Origin: Niabella sp.
Lineage (GTDB): Bacteria > Bacteroidota > Bacteroidia > Chitinophagales > Chitinophagaceae
Assembly: GCA_017744715.1 (NCBI GenBank)
Contig: JAGIAT010000001.1
Span: 1-64,000, forward strand
Length of the DNA: 64,000 nucleotides
Direction: 5' to 3'
The position numbers and the translations under genes were made by a program. How positions within the stretch are numbered: the stretch's first letter is position 1; each line of letters starts with the position of its first letter. A model generated the notes under the pieces. The model saw only the letters and a program-made list of their open reading frames with translations, was not told where the DNA came from and searched no databases. Positions 18,816 to 27,614 of this stretch are shown here, piece by piece.

Positions 18816-19510
18816 TGTTTCACGTGGAACAGGGCTGCGGTTTATTTCTATTTTGAGTGATTTCTATAAGGTTGTTGATTTGTTTCACGTGAAACAATTG
18901 CTGTACCTGTTTTTATTGTTAACTGATCTGCATTTAGTTAGCCACTTCGAAAGATAATGGGAGCTGTGATATGGTTGTTTCACGTGGAACAGGAGTAGTT
19001 GTGTTCAAAAACGCTGCTTTACCATATGTTCGCAAGGTCTATTGGTAATTTGAACAGGTTAGAGAAAGGATTCCGGATTAGAATCGGATTTGAGTGCGAT
19101 ATGGATGGACTTTTAAGCATAATTGTTTTTAAGAAGGTTTCGGGTACCGTATATAATAGGGTGGGCGTGTATTTATTGTGGCTTTTTTGAAAGATGTGGT
19201 ATTGTTTCACGTAGAATAACGATTCTGAGTCGAGCAAAGAATGTTTCCGGGAGGTTATGGTTTTGTGATTTATCTTTTTAAATCTGGTGGTTGTTAGCTA
19301 TGGAAGCACCTTTGTATTCATTTTTTGATGTACAGATCTGAAATAATGCTTTGTTTCACGTGAAACAAGGGCTTGTCGAAGTATCAGTTATGTAGTTGAA
19401 TGTGTAAATGAGTTTTAAAAGAGCAGTTGAAGACTGCTTTTTTATTGTTTATAACGATACAAGAGTATAGAATGTCTTTCATTTAAAGATGGGTTGTTTC
19501 ACGTGGAACA
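18816..19510. other. Cluster of six parS-like centromere sites
   Basis: Six copies of a 16-mer lie in a 785-bp region with no convincing gene. Perfect palindromes TGTTTCACGTGAAACA are at 18881-18896 and 19352-19367. One-mismatch copies TGTTTCACGTGGAACA are at 18816-18831, 18976-18991 and 19495-19510. A weaker copy TGTTTCACGTAGAATA is at 19203-19218. The perfect form matches the ParB-binding parS consensus known from Bacillus and conserved across bacteria. Clusters of parS mark origin-proximal centromeres. parA and parB are not in the window. The short open frames in this region overlap the sites and have no recognisable homology. Confidence 0.88.
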
Positions 19511-19586
19511 TTTAGTATAATGGTAGTAAAATTTGGGTGAAAGCCTTCTATAAACCCGATAAGAAACACTTATAAAAGGAATGGCG

Positions 19587-19594
19587 TAATTTTG
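19587..19594 (+). promoter_or_regulatory. Candidate -7 element TAATTTTG before mnmG
   Basis: Exact TAnnTTTG, ending five bases before the ATG at 19600. No clear -33 box. It suggests a near-leaderless mnmG mRNA starting just after the parS cluster. Confidence 0.35.
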
Positions 19595-19599
19595 CACCC

Positions 19600-21468
19600 A
19601 TGTTTCCAGAATATGATGTAATTGTTGTAGGTGCGGGTCATGCAGGCTGTGAAGCTGCTGCTGCCGCCGCCAATATGGGATCAAAGACCCTGCTGATCAC
19701 CATGAATATGCAAACCATTGCCCAAATGAGCTGTAACCCAGCAATGGGTGGTATTGCAAAAGGGCAAATTGTACGGGAGATTGATGCGCTTGGCGGATAT
19801 TCGGGTATTGTAACCGACCTGTCTATGATCCAGTTCCGGATGCTGAACCGATCAAAGGGACCGGCCATGTGGAGTCCCAGAGCACAGAGCGACCGGATGT
19901 TGTTTGCTGCAAAATGGCGGGAAATGCTGGAACAAACACCAAATCTTGACTTTTATCAGGATATGGTGAAAGGATTATTGGTAAAGGATGGCAGGACAGC
20001 AGGAGTCATTACTGGTTTGGGGCATGAAATCCGGGGTAAGGCTGTTGTACTGACGAATGGTACCTTTTTAAACGGGATCATTCACATCGGGGAAAAGCAA
20101 TTTGGCGGTGGACGTGTAGCTGAGAAAGCGGCAAGCGGGATTACCGAGCAGTTAGTGGCACTCGGATTTGAAAGCGACCGGTTAAAAACGGGAACACCAC
20201 CAAGGGTAGATGGCAGAAGCCTGGACTATTCAAAAATGGAAGTACAGGATGGAGACACCGATATCGTAGGCTTTTCGTTTACGGATACACCAAAAATAGA
20301 TGCCTCTAAACAGCGCTGCTGCTGGATCACTTATACCGATCAGAAGGTACATGATATGTTAAAGACCGGGTTTGACCGGAGCCCGATGTATGCGGGAAGA
20401 ATTGATGGGGTTGGTCCCCGTTATTGCCCAAGCATTGAGGACAAGATCAATCGATTTGCCGACAAGGAACGGCATCAGCTATTTGTAGAACCGGAAGGAT
20501 GGAATACGGTTGAGATCTACGTAAACGGATTTTCTACCTCACTTCCTGAAGACGTACAATATGCAGCTTTAAGAATGGTGCCCGGCTTTGAAAATGCCCG
20601 CCTTTTCCGCCCAGGGTACGCGATCGAATATGATTATTTTCCACCCACACAGCTTCAAAACACATTAGAAACAAAATTAATATATAATCTGTATTTTGCC
20701 GGTCAGATCAATGGCACAACCGGGTATGAGGAGGCCGCCTGCCAGGGAATTATAGCGGGTATCAATGCTCATCTGAAGGTGCACGAAAAAGATCCGTTCA
20801 CTTTAAAGAGGAGCGATGCTTATATAGGTGTACTGATCGACGACCTGATCAATAAAGGCACCGAGGAACCTTACCGCATGTTTACCTCGCGTGCGGAGTA
20901 TCGCACCCTGCTTCGCCAGGACAACGCAGATGCCCGGCTTACGCCGATCAGTTACAAGCTGGGACTGGCTTCGGAAGAAAGAATGGATAAAATACGGCAA
21001 AAAAATGAAAATATAGCCAATATAAGAACTATATTAAGAGAAACCACTTTTCGACCTGAAGAAATAAATGGATTCTTATCAGACCGTGATTCGTCACCGA
21101 TCCAGGAAAAGCAAAAGGCAGAAAAGATCCTGTTGCGACCAGACATTGAACTGGATCACCTGGTGGACGCTGTTCCCTTTTTAAAGGAACAGGTGCGTAA
21201 TTACACCCGGGAAGAGCTGGAGCAGGCATCGATTCTTACCAAATATGAAACTTATATCGAAAAAGAGCGGGAGCTGGTAAACCGGATGAGTGAAATGGAA
21301 AACCTTTTGATTCCCTCCGGATTTGATTATACACGGTTAAGCTCATTGGGCAATGAAGCCAAAGAAAAATTAAATCGCATCCGGCCGCAAACCCTGGGCC
21401 AGGCCAGCCGGATCTCAGGAATCAAGCCCAGCGATATCCAGATCCTGATGGTTTATATGGGCCGGTAA
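19600..21468 (+). CDS. mnmG: tRNA uridine-5-carboxymethylaminomethyl modification enzyme MnmG (GidA)
   Basis: A 622-residue FAD enzyme that, with MnmE, modifies the wobble U34 of several tRNAs. The FAD-binding motif VGAGHAGCEAA is at the N-terminus, followed by CNPAMGGIAKG, GGRVAEKAASGI, and the C-terminal helical domain ending in ISGIKPSDIQILMVYM. The length and full collinearity with GidA indicate an intact gene. gidA is often found near replication origins, which agrees with the parS cluster just upstream. Confidence 0.97.
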   Translation: MFPEYDVIVVGAGHAGCEAAAAAANMGSKTLLITMNMQTIAQMSCNPAMGGIAKGQIVREIDALGGYSGIVTDLSMIQFRMLNRSKGPAMWSPRAQSDRMLFAAKWREMLEQTPNLDFYQDMVKGLLVKDGRTAGVITGLGHEIRGKAVVLTNGTFLNGIIHIGEKQFGGGRVAEKAASGITEQLVALGFESDRLKTGTPPRVDGRSLDYSKMEVQDGDTDIVGFSFTDTPKIDASKQRCCWITYTDQKVHDMLKTGFDRSPMYAGRIDGVGPRYCPSIEDKINRFADKERHQLFVEPEGWNTVEIYVNGFSTSLPEDVQYAALRMVPGFENARLFRPGYAIEYDYFPPTQLQNTLETKLIYNLYFAGQINGTTGYEEAACQGIIAGINAHLKVHEKDPFTLKRSDAYIGVLIDDLINKGTEEPYRMFTSRAEYRTLLRQDNADARLTPISYKLGLASEERMDKIRQKNENIANIRTILRETTFRPEEINGFLSDRDSSPIQEKQKAEKILLRPDIELDHLVDAVPFLKEQVRNYTREELEQASILTKYETYIEKERELVNRMSEMENLLIPSGFDYTRLSSLGNEAKEKLNRIRPQTLGQASRISGIKPSDIQILMVYMGR

Positions 21469-21545
21469 TGTAACGCCCTTTGCCTGGTCATTTAGGACTG
21501 GGCCTGGTTACAGACAATTTTTTTCATTCAGCGGTAAAACCAGTT

Positions 21546-22280
21546 ATGTTTCGCAGTAGCATACTCATTACATTTTTATTTTTAATCGCCGGGTACGAAG
21601 GTATTGCCCAAACCAACAATAAGGAACATCTTTCCGGTTTCCTGATGACTTCGCTTACCTATAAGTTTAATTCTAAATGGATGGCCTATACCGAACTGCA
21701 GGCGCGCTCCATCGAAAACTTTACTCCGTTGGACTATACTGAAACCAAGGGCGGAATCGGGTATAATATCAATAAGCAGAACCAACCCTTTATCGGCTTT
21801 GGACGGTATGTTACATTCCGGAAGCATGAATTGTACCAGCGTGAGCTGCGCCTCTGGCTGCAGTACACATTTACCAATAATATCGGGAAACTAAAAATGG
21901 ACCACCGGGGCCGGGCAGAACAGCGCTATTTTTATTTTCCGCAAACCGGGGATAATAAAACCGATCAGCGCTTCCGTTACCGGCTTAGTGCTACCTTGCC
22001 CATCAATAACAAAAAAGTGGAACCCAATACATTTTTTATAAACGGGTTTGAAGAACTGTTTTTCGGACCGAAAGCAGATCTCTTAAAACGGAACCGGCTG
22101 TTTACCGGCTTCGGCTATCAGTTTACAAAATCCGTTGGTGCTTCCACCGGTTACATGTGGCAGCGCGAATTGGCTCCTTCAGGAAACCGGAACCTGCATT
22201 TCCTCTACCTGGCGCTGAACTTCGTATTAGATCGAAAAGATGATCATGACCGGCATATTGATGTGCCGGTAGCAGATTAA
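21546..22280 (+). CDS. DUF2490 outer-membrane beta-barrel protein
   Basis: A 244-residue protein with a signal peptide (about 1-20, ending GIAQ) and alternating amphipathic strands typical of small outer-membrane barrels. Arg/Glu/Tyr-rich strands such as HRGRAEQRYFYF and RFRYRLSATLPIN are characteristic of DUF2490. The start at 21546 (MFRSSILIT) is chosen because it begins the signal peptide; the frame extends a little further upstream without coding character. The function of the family is unknown. Confidence 0.8.
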   Translation: MFRSSILITFLFLIAGYEGIAQTNNKEHLSGFLMTSLTYKFNSKWMAYTELQARSIENFTPLDYTETKGGIGYNINKQNQPFIGFGRYVTFRKHELYQRELRLWLQYTFTNNIGKLKMDHRGRAEQRYFYFPQTGDNKTDQRFRYRLSATLPINNKKVEPNTFFINGFEELFFGPKADLLKRNRLFTGFGYQFTKSVGASTGYMWQRELAPSGNRNLHFLYLALNFVLDRKDDHDRHIDVPVAD

Positions 22281-22499
22281 GAAAGTACGAATATATTCGT
22301 TTATAAAAGATTCGCTTTCTATCTGCCTATGCATTTTGACGTTTCGGCAGATATAATAATGGGGATAACCAATGTGTCGATTCGTCTCAGCAAAGGGTCT
22401 TTACAATAAAAGATTTCTGCATTAACGCAATCTGTAACCGCTAAAAAAGTAAGGGTAATATTTTTCGTGAAAAGCGGACACCGAATACGAAATGGAATA

Positions 22500-22560
22500 A
22501 AATACCCTGTGTATATTTTTTATAACAGACCAGTCCAAACCTTTTATGGTAAATTAATTT
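22500..22560 (+). promoter_or_regulatory. Relic or second copy of the susC promoter/operator region
   Basis: The stretch contains AATAAAATACCCTGTGTAT and ACCAGTCCAAACC in the same order and spacing as the susC upstream region (AATAAACCCTATGTTTG and ACCAGTCCAGACC at 24336-24379). No gene starts downstream on the + strand. The rest of 22281-22685 shows nothing I can identify. Confidence 0.35.
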
Positions 22561-22715
22561 AAACGATTAAGCTATCGTCCAAGCATTTGTAAGCGCCCTT
22601 ACTATTTATGAAGAAAACCGGTTCAGCTTTTAATAATGACCCGGGATCAATTTTATTAAAATAGTTGTGATTCCGATTGACTGATGTGGATTAGTGCAGG
22701 ATCAACTTATAGATC

Positions 22716-22944
22716 GCGCCGATGGCGCTTAACTTTCAGTTGTGCACCCTCAACAAGGAACTAAAGCTCCTTGTTAACCCATTAAACCGAGGCTATGCCT
22801 CTTCAAAGTTCACTGACTGGAAGTTTCTGTTGGTTTAATGCTATACTCAATGTTACAGAAAGCCAGGGGCCGTGTTCTTGAGCTAACTTCGGAATTTATT
22901 CCGAAGTGATGGACCAGATACAGGGAATCGAGTGCCATCGGCAC
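22716..22944 (-). repeat. Hairpin-rich non-coding element, copy A
   Basis: Read on the minus strand this copy shows, in order: H1 GTGCC-GAT-GGCAC (22932-22944), H2 with stem ACTTCGG and loop AATAAATT-like (22886-22907), H4 GAGGC-ATA-GCCTC (22789-22801), H5 with an 8-bp stem AACAAGGA and loop GCTTTAGT (22752-22775), and H6 GCGCC-ATC-GGCGC (22716-22728). The same order occurs in the tandem array at 47.7-48.6 kb, but with different stem bases. No open reading frame explains it. The flanks 22945-23154 hold nothing else I recognise. Confidence 0.7.
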
Positions 22945-23154
22945 GACCCATTTCGAAAGCAACACCGGGGCTGCTACTTCTCTTAGCTAGCGAGCCTCCA
23001 GCCTGTCTTGATCACAATGAAGAGCGCATCGCCATATCTACTGTGATAATTTTGATACCGGTTCATTATTAGGTTAAATACGTGTGAAAAATCCTCAAAG
23101 CAATGATAACCATCTGTTATTTTGAACAAATTGATATCTTTCCCGAAGCAAAAA

Positions 23155-24186
23155 TTACAAAGACTTTCTTTTGATCAGTTTGGTAGGATTGCGTTTTACT
23201 GTTGTTTGATCGCCAAGAATTACTTCAGCAACCGACCGGCCCATGGCTTCGAAATCAGTTGAAATTACCGTGATGCCACCCTCCAGTATTTCTTTTACAT
23301 CGGTATCATTGTAAGAGATCAGTCCTACTTCTTTACCAAGGGTCAGTTTCTTTTTCCGGGCCAGCTTTATCAATGCTACATCATCGGTGTTGTATCGACT
23401 AAAGGTTACATAAGCATTGCCTTTCTGAAAATTTTTTTCATCGATCTCTGATTGGATCAGGTATGGAAATTTGGTTTCTGTACAGTAACGTAAAAAACCG
23501 TCGATCACCAACCGGGCATGAATAGCTTCCGGGTGGGCAACAAGAATGAGCCGTTTGTATTTGGATAATTCATTTTCCAGTGCCAACAGACTATGGTAGA
23601 TATCGTATCCAAAATCCTGGTAGATGCTGTTATAGCTTCCGGTTAATCCCTGTTCATGCAAATCAATGATGATCCGTTTTCGATCCGGGATCAGGTTCAA
23701 TAATGGCGCTACATCTTCTTTAAGAAACGTAGCAATTACGTAATGCGTATACTTTCCCAGGTTTTCCCGGATTAACTTTTCAAATACCTGGTAGTTATGA
23801 TGATGAAAATAAATGTCGATATCCGCACGTTCTTTTAAATGATCAAACAGGCTCCGGTAGAACTGCTCGCGCATGATGTTCATTTTATCCAGCAGCAGGA
23901 AGATCCGGAAATTATGATCGATCGCCTTTTTCCGCACAAAATAACCTTTGCGGTATACCGACTCGACAATACCTTTTTCCACGAGGTGATTCAGTCCTTT
24001 CAGCAGCGTTTCCTTACTCATCCGGAGCTGCGCCTGCAGTTGTTTTAATGAAGGGATCTGATCTCCGATATGCAATTGGTCGCTTTCTATAAGCGAAATA
24101 ATATATTCTGACAATTGCTCGTATTTCAGTTTGGCATGTAATTCATTTTTAACCTGTTTTATACCTGCATCCGCGGCTGCGCTCAT
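23155..24186 (-). CDS. GntR-type regulator with LacI-like sensor domain
   Basis: A 343-residue transcription regulator. The N-terminal GntR winged helix (about 15-90; YEQLSEYIISLIESDQLHIGDQIPSL and LRMSKETLLKGLNHLVEKGIV) is fused to a periplasmic-binding-protein-like ligand domain (about 95-340; GLISYNDTDVKEIL and VISTDFEAMGR). The start at 24186 is used because the preceding 15 codons lack family homology. It is divergent from susC and very likely controls the polysaccharide locus, probably through the CCAGN-repeat motif between the genes. The inducer is unknown. Confidence 0.88.
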   Translation of the reverse strand: MSAAADAGIKQVKNELHAKLKYEQLSEYIISLIESDQLHIGDQIPSLKQLQAQLRMSKETLLKGLNHLVEKGIVESVYRKGYFVRKKAIDHNFRIFLLLDKMNIMREQFYRSLFDHLKERADIDIYFHHHNYQVFEKLIRENLGKYTHYVIATFLKEDVAPLLNLIPDRKRIIIDLHEQGLTGSYNSIYQDFGYDIYHSLLALENELSKYKRLILVAHPEAIHARLVIDGFLRYCTETKFPYLIQSEIDEKNFQKGNAYVTFSRYNTDDVALIKLARKKKLTLGKEVGLISYNDTDVKEILEGGITVISTDFEAMGRSVAEVILGDQTTVKRNPTKLIKRKSL

Positions 24187-24320
24187 AGAAAATCTTTCCG
24201 GCAAAAGTAAGTAATAACCAAAACAAACCAAACCAGAAGAAAAGCAGCCGGGTCATACAAACCGAAAAGTATATATAATGAATTGATTTTAATCAGTCTA
24301 TAAAAAAGTGTCGGCAAAAA

Positions 24321-24351
24321 TTTGAAAGCAATGAAATAAACCCTATGTTTG
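24321..24351 (+). promoter_or_regulatory. susC promoter (TTTG, 19 nt, TATGTTTG)
   Basis: A -33 TTTG at 24321-24324 and an exact -7 TATGTTTG at 24344-24351 with a 19-nt spacer: a full match to the Bacteroidota sigma consensus. The susC ATG is 51 nt further on. Confidence 0.78.
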
Positions 24352-24360
24352 TTGTATATA

Positions 24361-24379
24361 TACCAGTCCAGACCAGACT
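24361..24379 (+). promoter_or_regulatory. Candidate operator: CCAGN repeats at 5-bp period
   Basis: The sequence CCAGTCCAGACCAGAC contains three CCAG words spaced exactly 5 bp apart, just after the susC transcription start region. Its position suits a repressor site for the divergent GntR-type regulator. A related motif recurs at 22529-22541. Confidence 0.5.
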
Positions 24380-24402
24380 ATATAAAATAACGAATATTGC
24401 GT

Positions 24403-27400
24403 ATGAAACGAAGTAAAATCTTGCCGTTGCTGTTTGCCGTTGGTTTCCCGATCAGCTGTTTGGCCCAGACCGTAAAAAATGTTACCGGCACTGTTACGGA
24501 TGAAAACGGAACTCCCCTGCAAAAGGCCACTGTTATTATACAGGGTAAATCGGTGTCGGGTATTACCGATGCCAAAGGAAATTTTAATCTTTCCAACATC
24601 CGCGAAAATGATGTAATGGTCATTTCCATGGTAGGGTATACCACGCAAACGGTTCCTGTTTCGGGCGAAAATAATTATAAGATCCGGCTGTCTCAAAACA
24701 ACCAGGTGTTGGATGATGTGGTGGTGATCGGTTATGGAGAGGTAAAGAGGAAAGACCTTACCGGCTCCGTGGGCTCCGTTAATATGAAGGATATGGAAAA
24801 GGCGCCGGTGGTGTCTTTTGAAGATGCATTGGCCGGAAGGATAGCCGGTATGCAGGTAAGTTCCAATGATGGTCAGCCGGGAAGCACCAGCAATATTGTG
24901 ATCCGTGGAGGCAATTCCATCACCCAATCCAATTCACCGTTATATGTGGTAGATGGATTTCCGCTGGAGAGTCCGGATAACAACACCATTAATCCAGACG
25001 ATATCGAATCCATCGAAGTGTTGAAAGATGCTTCTTCCACCGCCATTTACGGGGCAAGAGGTGCCAACGGGGTTATCATTATTAAAACAAAGCAGGGCAA
25101 AACCGGGCCGCCCGTAGTATCTTACAATAACTGGCTGGGGATTCAGTATCCTATAAAGAAGTTGCCGGTGATGAGCCCGTATGAATTTGTAAAATATCAG
25201 CTGGAACTGAACCGCACAACGGCAGAGCGCCTTTACCTGCAGGATGGCAAAACACTGGAATCTTACAGGGATATGGAAGGCGTTAACTGGCAGGACTATG
25301 TGTTGCAAAATGCCTTTATGCAAAACCATAGTATTTCTTTAAGAGGAGGAACCGCTGCTACCAAGTATTCAGTAAGCGGATCTTACCTGGATCAAAAAGG
25401 CATTGTGATCAACGGGGGCTATAAACGCTACCAGGGACGGTTTCAGATTGAACAACGCATTGGCAAAAACTTCAGGGCGGGTATTAATACGAATTATACG
25501 CAGGCCATAAAGAACGGCCAGATCGCCAATTTAACCAGTGATAACCTGAACAGCACTTCAGCCGGCAATGCCTCGTCGTACCTGCTTTACAGCACCTGGG
25601 GTTACCGGCCCATTACAGGAAAAGGTGAGAGCGATGATTTTATCGACCAGCCTTTTGACGATGAGGTAGCATCCAATACAGACCTGAGGATAAACCCGGT
25701 GGTTAATTCCAATAACATGTATATGTATGCCTTTAATAAATCGTTATTCACCAATGCGTTCCTGGAATATTCGTTTCTTAAATATTTTAAATTCCGGGTA
25801 AACGGCGGACTGACCGACATCGATCTCCGGTTTGAGCGGTTTAATAATTCAAAAACAGCAGCAGGCAACCCGCGCACGGTTTACGGGGCCACTTATGGCA
25901 TTAATGGCTCCATCGATAATCAGAATGTCCGCAGCCTGCTGAACGAAAACCTGCTCACATTCAACCGCACATTTAACAGCAAGCACAAGGTGGATGCCGT
26001 TGGCGGTTTTACCATGCAGCGCAACAGTACACAGGGGAACGGTTTTGTATCCATCTTATTACCGAATGAGGTGTTGGGTATAAAGGGGCTGGACCAGGGA
26101 ACTGTACTTTCAAAAACAACATCAGGTTCTTACTCCACCCTGGTGTCCATGCTGGGGCGGGTGAACTATACCTATAATTCGCGATACCTCTTTACCGCTT
26201 CATTCCGGAGCGACGGATCTTCCAAGTTTGCACCTCAGAACAGGTGGGGGTATTTCCCTTCCGGTGCATTTGCGTGGAATTTGGGGAATGAGCCATTCCT
26301 TAAACCAGTGAAGGCGATTTCTGCTGCCAAGCTAAGAGCATCATACGGCATTACCGGTAACAACCGGGTTTCTGATTTTCCCTATCTCAGCGTGCTGGAT
26401 CAGGAAGTGTCGGCCAATACAGGCAACACTAAGAGCGGGTATTATTTTAATGGTACGTATATTAAAGGAACTGTGCCCATCCAGATTGGAAATGATAATC
26501 TCAAATGGGAACGCACGGCCAACCTGGACCTGGGTCTGGATATCAGCCTGTTTAAAGAACGCCTGAGTTTGACCACCGATTATTATTATAAAAGAACCAC
26601 CGATCTCTTGCTGGAAGCATCGTTGCCCACATCGACGGGATACCTGACGGCCTTTAAAAATATTGGTGTCGTTGCAAATAAGGGGATCGAGTTTACCCTG
26701 AACACGGTAAACGTAAGCACCAAAAAATTTACCTGGTCGTCTAATTTCAACATTGCATTCAACAATAATGAAATAAAAGAACTGAACAGTGATCAGCCCA
26801 GTCTTACTACCAGGATCACCAACTGGAATTCGAACTTTAATAATTCGCTGCCCTATATTGCAATGCCCGGGCATCCTGTAGCCCTGTTCTATGGATATGT
26901 TTTTGACGGGTTATACCCGGTAAGCGATTTCAACATGTTGCCCAATGGCAGTTATGAACTGAAACCAAATGTACCCAATAACGGAAGCGACCGGGCATTG
27001 ATCAAACCGGGATATATCAAATACAAAGACATCAACGGAGATGGCGTTGTGGATGCCAATGATCAAACCATTATCGGCAATCCCAATCCCAAGCACATCG
27101 GCGGATTTTCGAATAATTTCCGGTACGGACAATTTGATCTGAATGTGTTCCTGCAATGGTCGTACGGAAACGATGTATTGAACGCCAACCGGATCGTTTT
27201 TGAAGGTGCGGAAGCGCGGATGAGCCTGAATATGTTTAAAAGCTATGAGAACCGCTGGTCGTTGGATAATCAAAACAGTTTGCTGCCGGTGGCCGGTGGT
27301 TATGGTCCCAATGTATATTCGAACAGGAATATTGAAGACGGATCGTTCCTGCGGTTAAAAACGGTATCGCTGGGATATAATCTTTCGCCCGAACTGATGA

Positions 27401-27582
27401 AAAGATGGAAGATACAATCGGCAAGGGTGAACCTCTCTGCGCAGAACCTGGTAACCTGGACCAAATATTCCGGTTTGGATCCGGAGGTTTCCGTGCGGAA
27501 CACAGCCCTTACACCGGGCTTTGACTGGAGTCCTTACCCAAGGGCACGCACGATTACATTGGGTATGAACATCACTTTTTAA
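24403..27582 (+). CDS. SusC/RagA-family TonB-linked outer-membrane transporter
   Basis: A 1059-residue outer-membrane transporter that, with SusD, imports oligosaccharides. It has a signal peptide (ending CLAQ), a carboxypeptidase-D-like domain (about 24-105; VTGTVTDENGTPLQKATVII), a plug domain with YGEVKRKDLTGSV and ARGANGVIIIKTKQGK, and a 22-strand barrel ending in an aromatic residue (NITF). The ATG at 24403 is preferred over a TTG two codons earlier. It is the first gene of the locus and is followed by susD after 32 bp. Confidence 0.95.
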   Translation: MKRSKILPLLFAVGFPISCLAQTVKNVTGTVTDENGTPLQKATVIIQGKSVSGITDAKGNFNLSNIRENDVMVISMVGYTTQTVPVSGENNYKIRLSQNNQVLDDVVVIGYGEVKRKDLTGSVGSVNMKDMEKAPVVSFEDALAGRIAGMQVSSNDGQPGSTSNIVIRGGNSITQSNSPLYVVDGFPLESPDNNTINPDDIESIEVLKDASSTAIYGARGANGVIIIKTKQGKTGPPVVSYNNWLGIQYPIKKLPVMSPYEFVKYQLELNRTTAERLYLQDGKTLESYRDMEGVNWQDYVLQNAFMQNHSISLRGGTAATKYSVSGSYLDQKGIVINGGYKRYQGRFQIEQRIGKNFRAGINTNYTQAIKNGQIANLTSDNLNSTSAGNASSYLLYSTWGYRPITGKGESDDFIDQPFDDEVASNTDLRINPVVNSNNMYMYAFNKSLFTNAFLEYSFLKYFKFRVNGGLTDIDLRFERFNNSKTAAGNPRTVYGATYGINGSIDNQNVRSLLNENLLTFNRTFNSKHKVDAVGGFTMQRNSTQGNGFVSILLPNEVLGIKGLDQGTVLSKTTSGSYSTLVSMLGRVNYTYNSRYLFTASFRSDGSSKFAPQNRWGYFPSGAFAWNLGNEPFLKPVKAISAAKLRASYGITGNNRVSDFPYLSVLDQEVSANTGNTKSGYYFNGTYIKGTVPIQIGNDNLKWERTANLDLGLDISLFKERLSLTTDYYYKRTTDLLLEASLPTSTGYLTAFKNIGVVANKGIEFTLNTVNVSTKKFTWSSNFNIAFNNNEIKELNSDQPSLTTRITNWNSNFNNSLPYIAMPGHPVALFYGYVFDGLYPVSDFNMLPNGSYELKPNVPNNGSDRALIKPGYIKYKDINGDGVVDANDQTIIGNPNPKHIGGFSNNFRYGQFDLNVFLQWSYGNDVLNANRIVFEGAEARMSLNMFKSYENRWSLDNQNSLLPVAGGYGPNVYSNRNIEDGSFLRLKTVSLGYNLSPELMKRWKIQSARVNLSAQNLVTWTKYSGLDPEVSVRNTALTPGFDWSPYPRARTITLGMNITF

Positions 27583-27614
27583 CGATAGCGGTAAGAACGC
27601 ATAAAAATATTCAT

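Noticed and set aside
18999..19237. Short frames of 63 and 72 aa on both strands between the parS-like sites
   Set aside because: One overlaps a parS copy; composition is not coding-like and no start context is seen.
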